Shown here: piece after piece, positions 26,205 to 36,500 of the stretch
How the letters are laid out: each line of letters starts with the position of its first letter
Position numbering within the stretch: the first letter of the stretch is position 1
Assembly: GCF_033242365.1 (NCBI RefSeq)
Contig: NZ_BTHK01000016.1
Location: 1-64,000 of the forward strand
From: Lachnoanaerobaculum sanguinis
Lineage (GTDB): Bacteria > Bacillota > Clostridia > Lachnospirales > Lachnospiraceae
DNA: 64,000 nt
Reading direction: 5' to 3'
The notes under the pieces: model-generated
Databases searched by the model: none
What the model saw: only the letters and a program-made list of their open reading frames with translations
What the model was told of the DNA's origin: nothing
Position numbers and translations under genes: made by a program

Positions 26205-29157
26205 TTTAATATTCGGAAATGTTTTACCGGTATATGCGACTGCAAATGTCGATATTAACTCTGTGCAAAATACACAGGATGTTATAAATATAAGCAGTGC
26301 CGATGAACTCATAAGTCTTTCAAAAGGTTCTACTGTTGAGAATTTTACATTAAATAAGACCTATGTTTTAACAAATGACATTGATCTGTCCGATAAGGAT
26401 TTTAAGCCTGTTTCAATATTCTCCGGAACTCTTGACGGCAGCGGATATACAATAAAGGGACTTAATGTAAGTGAAAAAAGTACAGGTGCAGGTCTTATAA
26501 GTGTACTCGGTACAAAGGGAAGCATTAAGAATCTTCATGTGGAAGGAAATATAAGCCCTGACGGAGGTAAGACGGTTGTAGGAGGAGTTGTAGGAACCAA
26601 TAAAGGCGTTATAGAGAATGTGAGTTTTGCCGGATATGTAACGGCTTATAAAAGAGTAGGAGGTATAGCCGGTGTAAATGATGAAAGCGGATTTATAATC
26701 AACTCAAAAAATCATGCTGCCGTAACAGGTACAAAAATAGTCGGAGGTATCTGCGGATATAATAAGGGAAGTATTGTAGGTTCACAAAACCTTGGAAGAA
26801 TTGCAGGTGATAATGAGAGTGTACTTCCTGATGATGATAAAATGAAAAGTGTACCGGGTATTAACGCTTTAAATACCGTTACAGATGATGTAAAGCAGGA
26901 GATGATAGGCGGAATTGCAGGAGTATCAAGCGGAATTATAAGAGATTGTACCAACAGTGAAAAGGTAGGATATTCTCATATAGGATATAAAGTCGGAGGT
27001 ATAGTCGGCTTACAGACTGGAGCTTTAAATAATTGTATAAATGAAGCCTCAGTTTACGGCAGGAAGGATATAGGAGGTATAGCCGGATTATTAAAGCCTT
27101 ATATAGAGATTTCATATGAAGGGGATACTATAGACAGTCTTGAAAGACAGACTGAAACTCTCTCAAAGTTATTGGATGCTTTTGAGGCCGAGGTGGATAA
27201 AAATGCAACCATATTGGAGAATAATGTAGACGGCATTGATTCCAAAAAAAATGAGCTTGAAGAGAGTATAAATGAAAGAAAAAATTTCCACAGTGAAGAA
27301 GCTGATAAATTTGATGCCGGATTGAAAGAAAAAAATAATGATATAAAGAGTATAACCGGTAATATAAACTCCGATATTTCAGATATAGGAGATAATGTTG
27401 GAGATTTAAGGCATGGAGAAAGCTATAAGGATATCATCAACGACAGAAACACCAAACTTCAAAATCTTATTGCAGCTATAAAAAATATCAATGAGATATC
27501 TAAAAGAATGAAAAGTGATATTGAAGATAAAAAAGAAAGTGCCGACAATATTGCAGACGACTTTCAGGCAATTACTCATGAGATTGACGATTTGTACTCA
27601 AAATCAAATGAGTTACTTGACTATCTGGATGATGAGAAAAGTGACTTAAGACAGAATCTTGATAATTCCTATGACACTGTAAGCGGAAAAAAAGATGAGC
27701 TTGAAGCTGAGATAAATAAAGCAAGACAAGACTTAAGAAGCAGCAGACAGGATATAAAGGGCAGTGTTGACGGAGTAAGGAATGAAATTGACAATATAAG
27801 AGGAACTATTCAAAACGGAGGGGACAGACTAAAAGAGAAAATTGATGACGGAAAAATTTATTTTGACGTATCTGTGAACCCGCCTAAGGAATATGTATAC
27901 GGCAGACTGGAAAACTCTGCAAACAGGGCAATTATAAACGGTGATATAAATACAGCCGGAATTGTAGGTAGAGTAGGCATAGATCCGGAGGACAGCATTA
28001 TCACGGAAACAGACATTAAAGATGATGTTGATAAAAGAGGAGAGACGTCTCTTAATTTTTCAAATAATGTATATGCACTGATCCGGTCAAATACAAATGA
28101 AGGTGAAATAAATGTAAAAAATGACTACGCAGGAGGCATAGTGGCAAAAGCCGACTATGGGGCAGTCATTGCAAACAAAAACTTTGCCGATGTCAGTTCA
28201 CAAAACGGATCTTATATAGGAGGAATTGCAGGTTACAGCAAAAATCTTATTAAAGATTCTTATATGCTTGGAGATGTAAAAGGAACAGATTATATAGGAG
28301 GAATTGCAGGAATTGCAGGAGATTTGACAGGGAATACCGCAATGAGTACTGTAGTAAGTACCAACTCCGGAAGATTTGGAAGTATTGCCGGAGATGTTTT
28401 AAAAGACTCCTATGTAAGTGCGAACAGATATGTTGATGAAGGCGTCGGAGCGATAAATGATATAACTTTAAACTCCGAAGCAGGTATTGTCTCATATGAG
28501 GAACTTTTACAGGATAATAATACTCCTGAGGGATTTAAAACGCTAAGAGTAAATTACTTTGTGGGAGATGATATTATAAAGACTGTAAATGTAGCCTATA
28601 ATTCATATGTCAGCGGTGCCGATATTCCGAAGGCTCCGGAGGTTGAAGGGTATAATACATACTGGGAAAATAAGGAATTAAACAATATAAAGAGAAATAT
28701 AAATATACATTTGGTTGAGGAAAGATGGAATAAAAATATTTCGGCAGATACAAATGTAAACGGTAAGCCTGTTTTACTTGCAAGTGCATTATTCTATGAA
28801 GGGACAAGTATTCAAGTTGAAGAGACCGCCGTACCTGAAACAGATAAAGATGTGATTAAGGCATATAAATACAGCATAATACCTGAAGGAAAATATATTA
28901 ATGAGGGTATTGAGCTTAGAGTTTTAAATGAGGACGGTAAGGCAAATGCCGTAGGAATAAAGACTGAAAACGGTATTATAAAAGCAGATACAACCAAAGT
29001 CGGGTCTTATCTGAGCTTTAAAGTAGACAGTCCACAGGGAGAAATTGTTCTGATCAGGACTGAGAGTATAAATAAATATATTATTATACTTTCCTTTATA
29101 GGGGCTGTCGCCGTAATAATTTCAGGATATCTTTATTATAAAAAGAAAAAGAAATAA
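26170..29157 (+). CDS. Membrane-anchored surface protein with GLUG repeats and coiled coil
   Basis: A protein of about 995 residues. It has an N-terminal signal peptide (KKKISLLLSLSLIFGNVLPVYA), GLUG-type repeats (GGIAGVNDESG, GGICGYNKGS, GGIAGVSSGI, GGIVGLQTGA and others) at about 110-330, a charged coiled coil at about 330-590, more GLUG repeats at about 610-760, a C-terminal beta region and a final helix ending in five Lys. There is no LPXTG, so it is held by the last helix. An upstream in-frame ATG at 26146 is possible, but the bases after it (AGGAGGAG) look like the ribosome site for 26170. It overlaps the MMPL gene by 35 bases. Its function is unknown. Confidence 0.75.
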   Translation: MKKKISLLLSLSLIFGNVLPVYATANVDINSVQNTQDVINISSADELISLSKGSTVENFTLNKTYVLTNDIDLSDKDFKPVSIFSGTLDGSGYTIKGLNVSEKSTGAGLISVLGTKGSIKNLHVEGNISPDGGKTVVGGVVGTNKGVIENVSFAGYVTAYKRVGGIAGVNDESGFIINSKNHAAVTGTKIVGGICGYNKGSIVGSQNLGRIAGDNESVLPDDDKMKSVPGINALNTVTDDVKQEMIGGIAGVSSGIIRDCTNSEKVGYSHIGYKVGGIVGLQTGALNNCINEASVYGRKDIGGIAGLLKPYIEISYEGDTIDSLERQTETLSKLLDAFEAEVDKNATILENNVDGIDSKKNELEESINERKNFHSEEADKFDAGLKEKNNDIKSITGNINSDISDIGDNVGDLRHGESYKDIINDRNTKLQNLIAAIKNINEISKRMKSDIEDKKESADNIADDFQAITHEIDDLYSKSNELLDYLDDEKSDLRQNLDNSYDTVSGKKDELEAEINKARQDLRSSRQDIKGSVDGVRNEIDNIRGTIQNGGDRLKEKIDDGKIYFDVSVNPPKEYVYGRLENSANRAIINGDINTAGIVGRVGIDPEDSIITETDIKDDVDKRGETSLNFSNNVYALIRSNTNEGEINVKNDYAGGIVAKADYGAVIANKNFADVSSQNGSYIGGIAGYSKNLIKDSYMLGDVKGTDYIGGIAGIAGDLTGNTAMSTVVSTNSGRFGSIAGDVLKDSYVSANRYVDEGVGAINDITLNSEAGIVSYEELLQDNNTPEGFKTLRVNYFVGDDIIKTVNVAYNSYVSGADIPKAPEVEGYNTYWENKELNNIKRNINIHLVEERWNKNISADTNVNGKPVLLASALFYEGTSIQVEETAVPETDKDVIKAYKYSIIPEGKYINEGIELRVLNEDGKANAVGIKTENGIIKADTTKVGSYLSFKVDSPQGEIVLIRTESINKYIIILSFIGAVAVIISGYLYYKKKKK

Positions 29158-29174
29158 ATATATTAAATACAATC

Positions 29175-29204
29175 GAGCTGTACAAAGTTTTGTACAGCTC
29201 ATTT
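29175..29204 (+). terminator. Terminator of the MMPL-GLUG operon
   Basis: GAGCTGTACAA (29175-29185) pairs perfectly with TTGTACAGCTC (29190-29200), followed by ATTTT. Confidence 0.85.
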
Positions 29205-29220
29205 TGATAAATTACCTGTA

Positions 29221-29250
29221 TTGAAAAAGACTGTGAAGTTTTAGTATAAT
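29221..29250 (+). promoter_or_regulatory. Promoter of the SGNH hydrolase operon
   Basis: TTGAAA (29221-29226), an 18-base spacer and TATAAT (29245-29250) lie 33 bases before the start codon. Confidence 0.7.
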
Positions 29251-29283
29251 AGAAGAAAACTATGATAACAGATAGGAAGAAAT

Positions 29284-29934
29284 ATGAAAAAGAGAGTTGT
29301 TATTTTTGGAGATTCAAATACCTGGGGATATGATGCTGCTACAGGGGGCAGATTTAATGAAGAAATCAGATGGCCTATGGTAGCGGCTAAGCTTCTTGGC
29401 AATGAATATAGAATATTGGAAGAGGGGCTTTGCGGAAGAACCACATGCCTTGACGATCCTTTTAATGAGGGGCTTTCAGGACTTACATATCTTTTGCCAT
29501 GCTTACAGACTCATTCACCTATTGATATGCTTGTTATTATGCTTGGAACAAATGACTGTAAGCAAAGATTTTCTTTGACTGCCGCAAATATTGCTCTTGG
29601 AATGAGAAGGCTTGTAAAAAAGGCACTGGAGGCGGAAGTTTGGAGGGATAAGCCGAATATACTTGTAATTGCACCGGGACCGATATTAAAAGAATGTGAA
29701 CTTTCAGATGTAGGCAAAAATATGGGTATATGCTCCGATAAGTCCTACGAAATTGCAAAAGAGTATGAACTTATAGCAAAGGAGCTTGGAGTGGGATTTT
29801 TTGATTCGGCTTCATGTGTCACTATGAATGATATCGACTTTATGCATTTAACTGCAGACTCACATAAATCACTTGCAAAGAAGGTAAGCGAAATTATAAA
29901 GAATACTTTGGAAAGTAAAGAATTGAAGGCATAG
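29284..29934 (+). CDS. SGNH/GDSL-family hydrolase
   Basis: A 216-residue esterase-type enzyme without signal peptide. Block I is GDSNTWG (nucleophile Ser11), the block II Gly and block III GTND (Asn in the oxyanion hole) follow, and block V has DFMHLTADSH with the Asp and His of the triad. It resembles arylesterase or acyl-hydrolase members (TesA-like), but the substrate cannot be assigned. A LysR-type gene starts 1 base after its stop, and proC follows. Confidence 0.85.
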   Translation: MKKRVVIFGDSNTWGYDAATGGRFNEEIRWPMVAAKLLGNEYRILEEGLCGRTTCLDDPFNEGLSGLTYLLPCLQTHSPIDMLVIMLGTNDCKQRFSLTAANIALGMRRLVKKALEAEVWRDKPNILVIAPGPILKECELSDVGKNMGICSDKSYEIAKEYELIAKELGVGFFDSASCVTMNDIDFMHLTADSHKSLAKKVSEIIKNTLESKELKA

Positions 29935-29935
29935 T

Positions 29936-30847
29936 ATGACTTTAACTCAATTAAAATATGCTATAGAAGTGGCAAATGCCGGCTCAATAAATAAGGCCGC
30001 AGGAAATCTGTTTATTACGCAGCCAAGCCTTTCATCGGCAATTGCAGAATTGGAATCTGAAATAGGAATAAAACTTTTTTCAAGGAATAACAGAGGCATA
30101 TTTCTTACACCGGAAGGCAGTGAATTTGTAGGATATGCAAGGCAGGTAGTTGAGCAGTTTGATTTGATAGAGGCAAAATATATTTCAAGTCCGAAGCTAA
30201 AAAAGAAATTCAGTGTATCAATGCAGCACTATACTTTTGCAGTAAGTGCTTTTGTAAATCTGGTAAAGCAATTCGGTATGGATGAATATGAATTTGCTGT
30301 ACATGAGACGAAGACATTTGATGTTATCAATGATGTAAAGACATTTAAAAGTGAGATAGGAATACTTTATTTGAATGATTTTAATAAAAATATTCTGACA
30401 AAACTTTTTAATGAATCAAATCTTGTCTTTGCCCCGCTTATGGAGTGCAGTATTTATGTTTATTTGTACAGGAATCATCCTTTGGCAAATAAGAGTAAGA
30501 TAAAAATGGAAGAACTTATGGATTATCCATGCCTTTCTTTTGAACAGGGAGAGTACAACTCTTTTTACTTTGCTGAAGAGGTACTTTCAACCTATGAATA
30601 CCATAAACTTATAAAGGCAAATGACAGAGCGACATTGCTTAATCTTATGGTAGGCTTAAACGGATATACACTTTGCTCAGGTATAATATGTGAAGAGTTA
30701 AACGGTGACGAGTACATGGCCGTAAAGCTTGATTCTGATGAGAAGATGACTATAGGCTATATTATGAGAAAAGATATAGCAATAAGTGAACTTGGCAAAA
30801 AGTATTTGGAAGAGGTATCCAAGTTTAAAGATAAGATATTGGAATAG
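29936..30847 (+). CDS. LysR-family regulator
   Basis: The product has 303 residues. The N-terminal winged helix is typical (MTLTQLKYAIEVANAGSINKAAGNLFITQPSLSSAIAELE), and a two-lobed effector domain runs from about residue 90. It lies between the SGNH hydrolase and proC, in the same direction, with 1-base and 8-base gaps. It may regulate this short operon or a distant target. No effector can be inferred. Confidence 0.88.
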   Translation: MTLTQLKYAIEVANAGSINKAAGNLFITQPSLSSAIAELESEIGIKLFSRNNRGIFLTPEGSEFVGYARQVVEQFDLIEAKYISSPKLKKKFSVSMQHYTFAVSAFVNLVKQFGMDEYEFAVHETKTFDVINDVKTFKSEIGILYLNDFNKNILTKLFNESNLVFAPLMECSIYVYLYRNHPLANKSKIKMEELMDYPCLSFEQGEYNSFYFAEEVLSTYEYHKLIKANDRATLLNLMVGLNGYTLCSGIICEELNGDEYMAVKLDSDEKMTIGYIMRKDIAISELGKKYLEEVSKFKDKILE

Positions 30848-30855
30848 GAGATACA

Positions 30856-31641
30856 ATGAAAATAGGTGTAATAGGTTTTGGAAATATGGGTTCAGCCATT
30901 GCCAAAGGTTTTGTTACCAAAAAGGCGTTGGACATAAAAGATATAGGTGCTTTTGATACATATAAAAAGACAATGGGAAAAGCAAAAGAAGACGGGTTTA
31001 ATGTATACAATGACGAGTTGGATCTTGTAAAAAATTCGGATGCTGTACTTGTAGCCGTAAAGCCGATACATGCAAAAGCACTTTTTGAAAAAATCGCAAA
31101 AAATCTGAAAGATAAATTGATTATATCAATAGTGGCTGGGCTTGAGAGTGGCACTATAAAGTCGTGGATTGGAAGTGATAAAAGAGTACTTAGAATAATG
31201 CCGAATACTCCTGCAATAGTTGGAGAAGGAGTATTTGCTCTTGACAGTGACAGCAATGCACTTGATGAGGAAAAGAAAACTGTTGAAGACATGTTTTCGG
31301 CAATAGGACTTGTGGAATGGGTAGAAGAGAGACTTTTCCCTGTTGTTACAGGTCTTTCAGGTGGAGGTCCGGCATATGTTGCAATGTTTATAGAGGCATT
31401 GGCCGATGCAGGTGTACTTCACGGTTTAAAAAGAGATGTGGCAATAAAGATGGCTGCAAAAACGGTACTTGGAAGTGCGACACAATTGCTTGAGACAGGC
31501 ATCCATCCGGCGGTATTAAAGGATCTGGTTTGCTCACCTGCAGGTACTACAATAGAAGGTGTAAAAGCGCTTGAAGATTACAGCTTCAGAGCAGGAGTGA
31601 TAGAAGCAATAAGTGCAGCCACATTAAAATCGAAGAAATAA
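30856..31641 (+). CDS. proC: Pyrroline-5-carboxylate reductase
   Basis: A 261-residue NAD(P)H enzyme catalysing the last step of proline synthesis. It shows the Rossmann motif GFGNMGSAIAKG at the N-terminus, the conserved RIMPNTPA stretch (about 114-121), LSGGGPAY, and the C-terminal SPAGTTIEG signature. Its length is normal for the family. A GGAG ribosome site precedes the ATG. It ends the operon and a strong terminator follows. Confidence 0.95.
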   Translation: MKIGVIGFGNMGSAIAKGFVTKKALDIKDIGAFDTYKKTMGKAKEDGFNVYNDELDLVKNSDAVLVAVKPIHAKALFEKIAKNLKDKLIISIVAGLESGTIKSWIGSDKRVLRIMPNTPAIVGEGVFALDSDSNALDEEKKTVEDMFSAIGLVEWVEERLFPVVTGLSGGGPAYVAMFIEALADAGVLHGLKRDVAIKMAAKTVLGSATQLLETGIHPAVLKDLVCSPAGTTIEGVKALEDYSFRAGVIEAISAATLKSKK

Positions 31642-31649
31642 AAAAAGCC

Positions 31650-31676
31650 GGCTGCATAATGCAGCCTGACTTTTTT
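31650..31676 (+). terminator. Bidirectional terminator
   Basis: GGCTGCA (31650-31656) pairs with TGCAGCC (31660-31666) around TAA. A run of A precedes it and a run of T follows, so it serves proC and the convergent lipoprotein gene. Confidence 0.85.
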
Positions 31677-31694
31677 ACTCGATTTATTCTTATA

Positions 31695-32081
31695 TCAGTT
31701 ACCCTTTGTAGCAGCTTCTGCAGCAGATGAAGCAATATTTGCAGCATCATTAGCAAGGCTTGAAGCCATCTCGTTTGCAGCGTCATTAATGCTTGAAACA
31801 TCAACACCTGCAGACTCCAAAGCTGAAGCAGCTTCTGACAAACCTGACTCTAAAGCTGAAGAAGCCTCGCTGTTTGCAGACTCGATAGCTGAAGAAGCAT
31901 CAGCCTTACCTGCCTCAACACCTGAAGAAGCCTCTGAAGCTGCTGATTCCATAGCTGAAGAAACTTCGTTTGCAGCTGACTCTACAGCAGATGAAGCATC
32001 AGCTTTTTGTGAGCTTGAACCACAAGCAGTAAAAGCAAGCATAGCTATTGCAGCGATTGAAAATAATTTTAATTTTAACAT
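31695..32081 (-). CDS. Small lipoprotein built of nine 11-residue repeats
   Basis: The product has 128 residues. A lipoprotein signal (MLKLKLFSIAAIAMLAFTAC, lipidated Cys20) and a 9-residue linker are followed by exactly nine 11-residue units from residue 30 to the end, for example SSAVESAANEV, SSAMESAASEA, SSAIESANSEA and SSALESGLSEA. The pattern S-S-A-phi-E-S-A-x-x-E-A predicts one long Ala/Ser-rich helix with an 11-residue (hendecad) periodicity, able to form a coiled coil on the outer face of the membrane. GGGAGG precedes the ATG and a near-consensus promoter lies upstream, so expression may be high. I recognise no family. Its function is unknown. Confidence 0.85.
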   Translation of the reverse strand: MLKLKLFSIAAIAMLAFTACGSSSQKADASSAVESAANEVSSAMESAASEASSGVEAGKADASSAIESANSEASSALESGLSEAASALESAGVDVSSINDAANEMASSLANDAANIASSAAEAATKGN

Positions 32082-32136
32082 TTTAAATACCTCCCAAAAT
32101 AGACTGAGTAATCAGCCTTAAGTTTAACAAGAAACG

Positions 32137-32165
32137 ATTTTATACCTATTTATCAAAAATGTCAA
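32137..32165 (-). promoter_or_regulatory. Promoter of the repeat lipoprotein gene
   Basis: On the minus strand, TTGACA (32165-32160), a 17-base spacer and TAAAAT (32142-32137) give a near-consensus sigma-A promoter about 55 bases before the start codon. Confidence 0.75.
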
Positions 32166-32323
32166 ACAAAATAGCATTTTATATCTAAAAAAAAGAAAAA
32201 TAGTTTCGAAAGATTGAATTAAAATTCTTAAATGAAACATTTACGACTCATTATGTCGGTACGTGGAGCAATAAAGAAAAGATATGGTAGCGAATAAAAG
32301 CCATGTTTTCGGATAGGAGAATA

Positions 32324-33475
32324 ATGATCAGATTTGAGATAATAGATGAGAATACAAAAAACTTGGAAGAAATAAAACAACTTTACTTTGATGCCTTCCC
32401 TTTTGAAGAGAGAATACCTTTTTATATCATGGTGTTGGTCGGCAATGACAGAGGTGTGGAGTTTTTGTCAATTTATGATGATGATAAATGGCTCGGGTTT
32501 ATACATACATTGGTGGGGGATGAGCTTTCATATATTTTCTATTTTGCTATTGAGAATTCATTGAGGCAGAGCGGATACGGAAGTAAAATATTGCGTGAGT
32601 ACAAGAAGATGCATCCGAGGCTTTCGCTGGCGATAGAACCGGTTGAAGAAGAAAGCGATAATTTTAAACAGAGAAAGAAAAGACTGGATTTTTACAGAAA
32701 AAACGGTTTTGAAACACTTGACACAAGAGTTGTGGAAATGGGTGTGGAGTTTGAACTTATGGGTGCCAAGGGAATGGAAATAAAGGAGAGAGATTACAGA
32801 AAACTGGTAAAAAAATTCTTTGATTCTTTTGAGCAAAAAAAAGTGCTGTCTGTAAAAAAGATGAGAGATGCCGACAGCTATACAATTGCAAATTTTGTAG
32901 ACAGCAAAGAACTTATGTACAGAGCAGGTGAAGCAATATTTTATGTAGGAGACTGGAATATAGGTGATAAGGTACTTGTTGTTGCCGGAAGCGGAAATAA
33001 TGCAGGTGACGGATATGTGGTTGCGGATTTGTTGAATACGGAAGAAATAGATGTGGAGATACTCTTGATAAAGGATAAGTTCTCAGAGGACGGGCAGTAT
33101 TATTTCGATATTTGTAAGCAAAACGGTATAAAGTACACTGTTTTGGATGAAAGTATGGACTATGCCGCTTTGCTTGAAAAATTTAATTCATATGATTATA
33201 TTCTTGACTGTATATACGGTACAGGTTTTAGCGGTGAGGTAAAAGAACCGGTATATTCCCTTATAAAAGCAATAAATGATTCAAATGCAAGTGTGGTAAG
33301 TGCCGATATAAACTCCGGAATGAACGGTGATACGGGGGAGGCTGATATATGTGTGAATTCGGATATTACGGTAAGTATAGGCTTTTTAAAGAAAGGTCTT
33401 ATTACAAATGAAGCTTCAAAACATATAGGTGAACTTGTAAATATGGATATAGGTATAGTAATAGAAGATAAATAA
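32324..33475 (+). CDS. GNAT acetyltransferase fused to NAD(P)HX epimerase (YjeF_N)
   Basis: A protein of 383 residues. The first 145 or so form a GNAT-like domain (LRQSGYGSKILREY resembles the acetyl-CoA loop). The rest is a YjeF_N domain with the nucleotide-hydrate site VVAGSGNNAGDGYVVADLL, the Asp of DCIYGTGF and SADINSGMNGDTGE. YjeF_N (NnrE) epimerises damaged NADHX and NADPHX. The usual companion dehydratase domain (NnrD) is absent here, so it must be encoded elsewhere. The ATG at 32324 has ATAGGAGA upstream. An in-frame ATG at 32303 has none. The substrate of the acetyltransferase part is unknown. Confidence 0.82.
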   Translation: MIRFEIIDENTKNLEEIKQLYFDAFPFEERIPFYIMVLVGNDRGVEFLSIYDDDKWLGFIHTLVGDELSYIFYFAIENSLRQSGYGSKILREYKKMHPRLSLAIEPVEEESDNFKQRKKRLDFYRKNGFETLDTRVVEMGVEFELMGAKGMEIKERDYRKLVKKFFDSFEQKKVLSVKKMRDADSYTIANFVDSKELMYRAGEAIFYVGDWNIGDKVLVVAGSGNNAGDGYVVADLLNTEEIDVEILLIKDKFSEDGQYYFDICKQNGIKYTVLDESMDYAALLEKFNSYDYILDCIYGTGFSGEVKEPVYSLIKAINDSNASVVSADINSGMNGDTGEADICVNSDITVSIGFLKKGLITNEASKHIGELVNMDIGIVIEDK

Positions 33476-33484
33476 TGCAAAATA

Positions 33485-33513
33485 TTGCAAATGATTTCCA
33501 TATTATGTATACT
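33485..33513 (+). promoter_or_regulatory. Promoter upstream of ftsK
   Basis: TTGCAA (33485-33490), a 17-base spacer and TATACT (33508-33513) are 33 bases before the ftsK start. It probably begins the long housekeeping transcript. Confidence 0.6.
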
Positions 33514-33546
33514 TAAGAGTAGACTTTATGGAAGTGGAGAATTGAA

Positions 33547-36500
33547 GTGGCAGGTCGAAAACAAACAACAAAAAAAACAGGTAAAACAAGTAGCCGCAGC
33601 AGGGCTAAGAAAAAAATAGATAATAATGAGCAGTTGGATTTCCTTAATTCGGAAATTCTGATGATTGCACTGGTTTGTATATCATTGGTACTTTTTTTAA
33701 GTCATTTCGGGCTTATGGGAGTAGTGGGGAAATATCTTAGAATATTTCAGTTAGGAATATTCGGAATACTGGGATTTGCAGTGCCTATGTTTGTATTTGT
33801 AGGTGGAGCATTTTTACTGTCAAATATCGGATCAAGTCTTGCAAAAATTAAATTTGCGGGTGTTTTGATGGCCGTGCTTGCTGTTGATGCACTTATATCA
33901 CTTTTCGGAATACCAAATCTTAAAGAATTCGGACTTATGAGATTTTACACTGAAGGATGGTATGGCGGATTTATCGGTGGAGGATTAGGACTTCTTATAT
34001 CATCCGTACTTGGAAAAATCGGTGCTATTATCTTCTTTATTGCCGTACTTATAATATCAATCGTAATATTAACCGGAAAATCATTTGTTTCCATAGTAAA
34101 AACCGGGGGACAGATGACCATATCAAGAGCTAAGACAGATATGGCAAGGGTAATGGAGCAAAGAAAGCAAAGAAGAGAACAGCAGGCTGTTGAAGAATTC
34201 GAATATGAAGAAGATCCCGAGTATGAGGAGGAGTTTGAAGAACTTGACCTTGAAAATAAGAGCGAAGGATATATTGAAGAACTTTTAGGATATAATTACC
34301 GTCCGAATAAGGGGAATATTAATCTCGGTGCTATAGATTTTTCAAAGAAGAAAAAGAAGCATGTAGTGGATCTTCCAACTGCAAATGCAGAAATGCATGA
34401 GCCTATAGGCGGGATCTTTGATGCTAAGAATGATGAAAACTTTGAAAAAAACGCTTCGGATGCAAATTCTTCAAACGATATTGCATTTCACAGTAAATAC
34501 GAGGCAAGTTATGAGCCGAGAAAATCAAATACACAGTCTTCAATTATTGTAAATAAAAGACCTGATACCTTCTATGGTAATATAAACAGAGGAAAAGAAG
34601 AGTCAAAGTTTGAAAATGATATTGATGAAGAGACATTGAGAAGAGCCAATGAGATACTGGCAAGAAAAGATGAAATAGATATCTATGAGCAGCCAGTGTC
34701 AACTATCAGAATCACAGATGACGATACACATGAAGACTTCAGATATATTGATGATGCAAACAGTTTATCCGGTGGAGACGGAAAAGCGGAAAACTCTGAA
34801 AGCAGTATTGAGTTTATAAAAGCTTATGACGATGTATATGATGAGCCTATAAGCGGATTACACAGCGATAATTCTTATAATGATGCTTACACATATAACA
34901 AGGCAGGGCAAAATGAGCCTGTAAATAATGAATATGTAAAAAAGGAAGAGATTCGCACCGAGAATAGGAACGAAAACACTCTGATAAGTAATGACGGTGA
35001 GAGAACCTTGGTAACTGCAGGCGGAAAGGTTATAGTTTCGGATACTTCAGCATTGCAAAAGAAGATGGAGGAGCAAAGAGCCAATTCACCACAGGGAAAG
35101 ATAAGAAATGAAATTGCAAAGAAAGTTCAAAGACCTTATACATATCCGGGTACATTTCTGTTAAACAAGAATACTGAAGTGGGAGAGGCAATATCGGACA
35201 GTGAATACAGAAATACCGCAATTACATTGCAGGAGACATTGGCAAGCTTTGATGTAAATGTAACGGTGGAAGATATAAGTGTAGGACCGTCTGTAACACT
35301 TTATGAGTTAAAACCTGAACAGGGCGTAAAGGTATCTAAAGTACTCTCACTTGCAAATGATATTAAACTTGCATTGGCGGCAAGTGATATAAGAATTGAG
35401 GCACCTATACCGGGCAAATCCGCCATAGGTATAGAGGTACCGAATAAGCAAAAGCAGACGGTATTCTTAAGAGATCTTTTTGAGAGCAGAGCTTTTAAAA
35501 ACGGAAATGAAAGTATCGGATTTGCGGTAGGTAAGGACATTTCAGGTAAAGTAATAGTTTCGGATATTGCAAAGATGCCTCATGTACTTATTGCAGGTGC
35601 TACCGGCTCAGGAAAATCGGTATGTATCAATACTTTGATAATGAGTATTATATACAAATATTCACCTGAAGATGTAAAACTTATCATGGTGGACCCTAAG
35701 GTTGTAGAGCTTTCGGTATACAACGGCATACCTCATCTTTTGATACCTGTTGTAACGGAGCCTAAGAAGGCGGCTTCGGCACTCAACTGGGCCGTTGCCG
35801 AGATGGGCGAGAGATATAAGAAGTTTGCGGCTACAGGTGTAAGGGATCTTACAGCATATAATAAGAGAATAGAAGAGGCGAGAAGAAGAGGCAATATTGA
35901 AGGCTTGCCTGAGAAATTGCCGAAGATAGTTATAATTATAGACGAGTTGGCAGATCTTATGATGGTTGCAAACAATGAGGTTGAAGATGCAATAGTAAGA
36001 CTTGCACAGCTTGCGAGAGCATGCGGAATTCACCTTGTTATAGCTACACAAAGACCAAGCGTAAATGTCATTACAGGTATAATAAAGGCCAATATACCTT
36101 CAAGAATTGCCTTTGCCGTATCTTCAGGTACAGACTCCAGAACCATACTTGACAGTAACGGTGCAGAAAAGCTTCTTGGAAAGGGTGATATGCTGTTTGC
36201 ACCATACGGTTCGTCAACACCTATGAGAGTACAGGGTGCATTTGTATCCGATGAAGAGGTGTCTGCAGTGGTTGATTTCCTTAAAAATCAAGGAATGCAG
36301 GCGGCATATGATGAGAATACAATCAAACAGATTGAAGAGACACAGAATGCGTCAAGTGCCGGAAGTGATATTTCTGAAAGAGATGAGCTGTTTGAGGCTG
36401 CAGGAAGATATATAATAGAAAAGGACAAATCTTCTATAGGTAATCTTCAAAGAAACTTTAAAATAGGCTTTAACAGAGCCGCAAGAATAATGGATCAGCT

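Noticed and set aside
26700..28350. DNA-level tandem repeats or CRISPR-like spacing in the GLUG region
   Set aside because: The repetition is at the protein level (GGIAG and similar), with variable spacing and divergent DNA. There are no uniform spacers.
28250..28495. Leftward frame rich in Leu/Arg inside the GLUG-repeat gene
   Set aside because: It is a product of biased codon use on the opposite strand, with no ribosome site or recognisable product.
31789..32121. A 110-codon rightward frame opposite the repeat lipoprotein gene
   Set aside because: It is the antisense image of a repetitive Ala/Ser/Glu-coding gene. It has no ribosome site, while the leftward gene has a lipobox, promoter and strong ribosome site.
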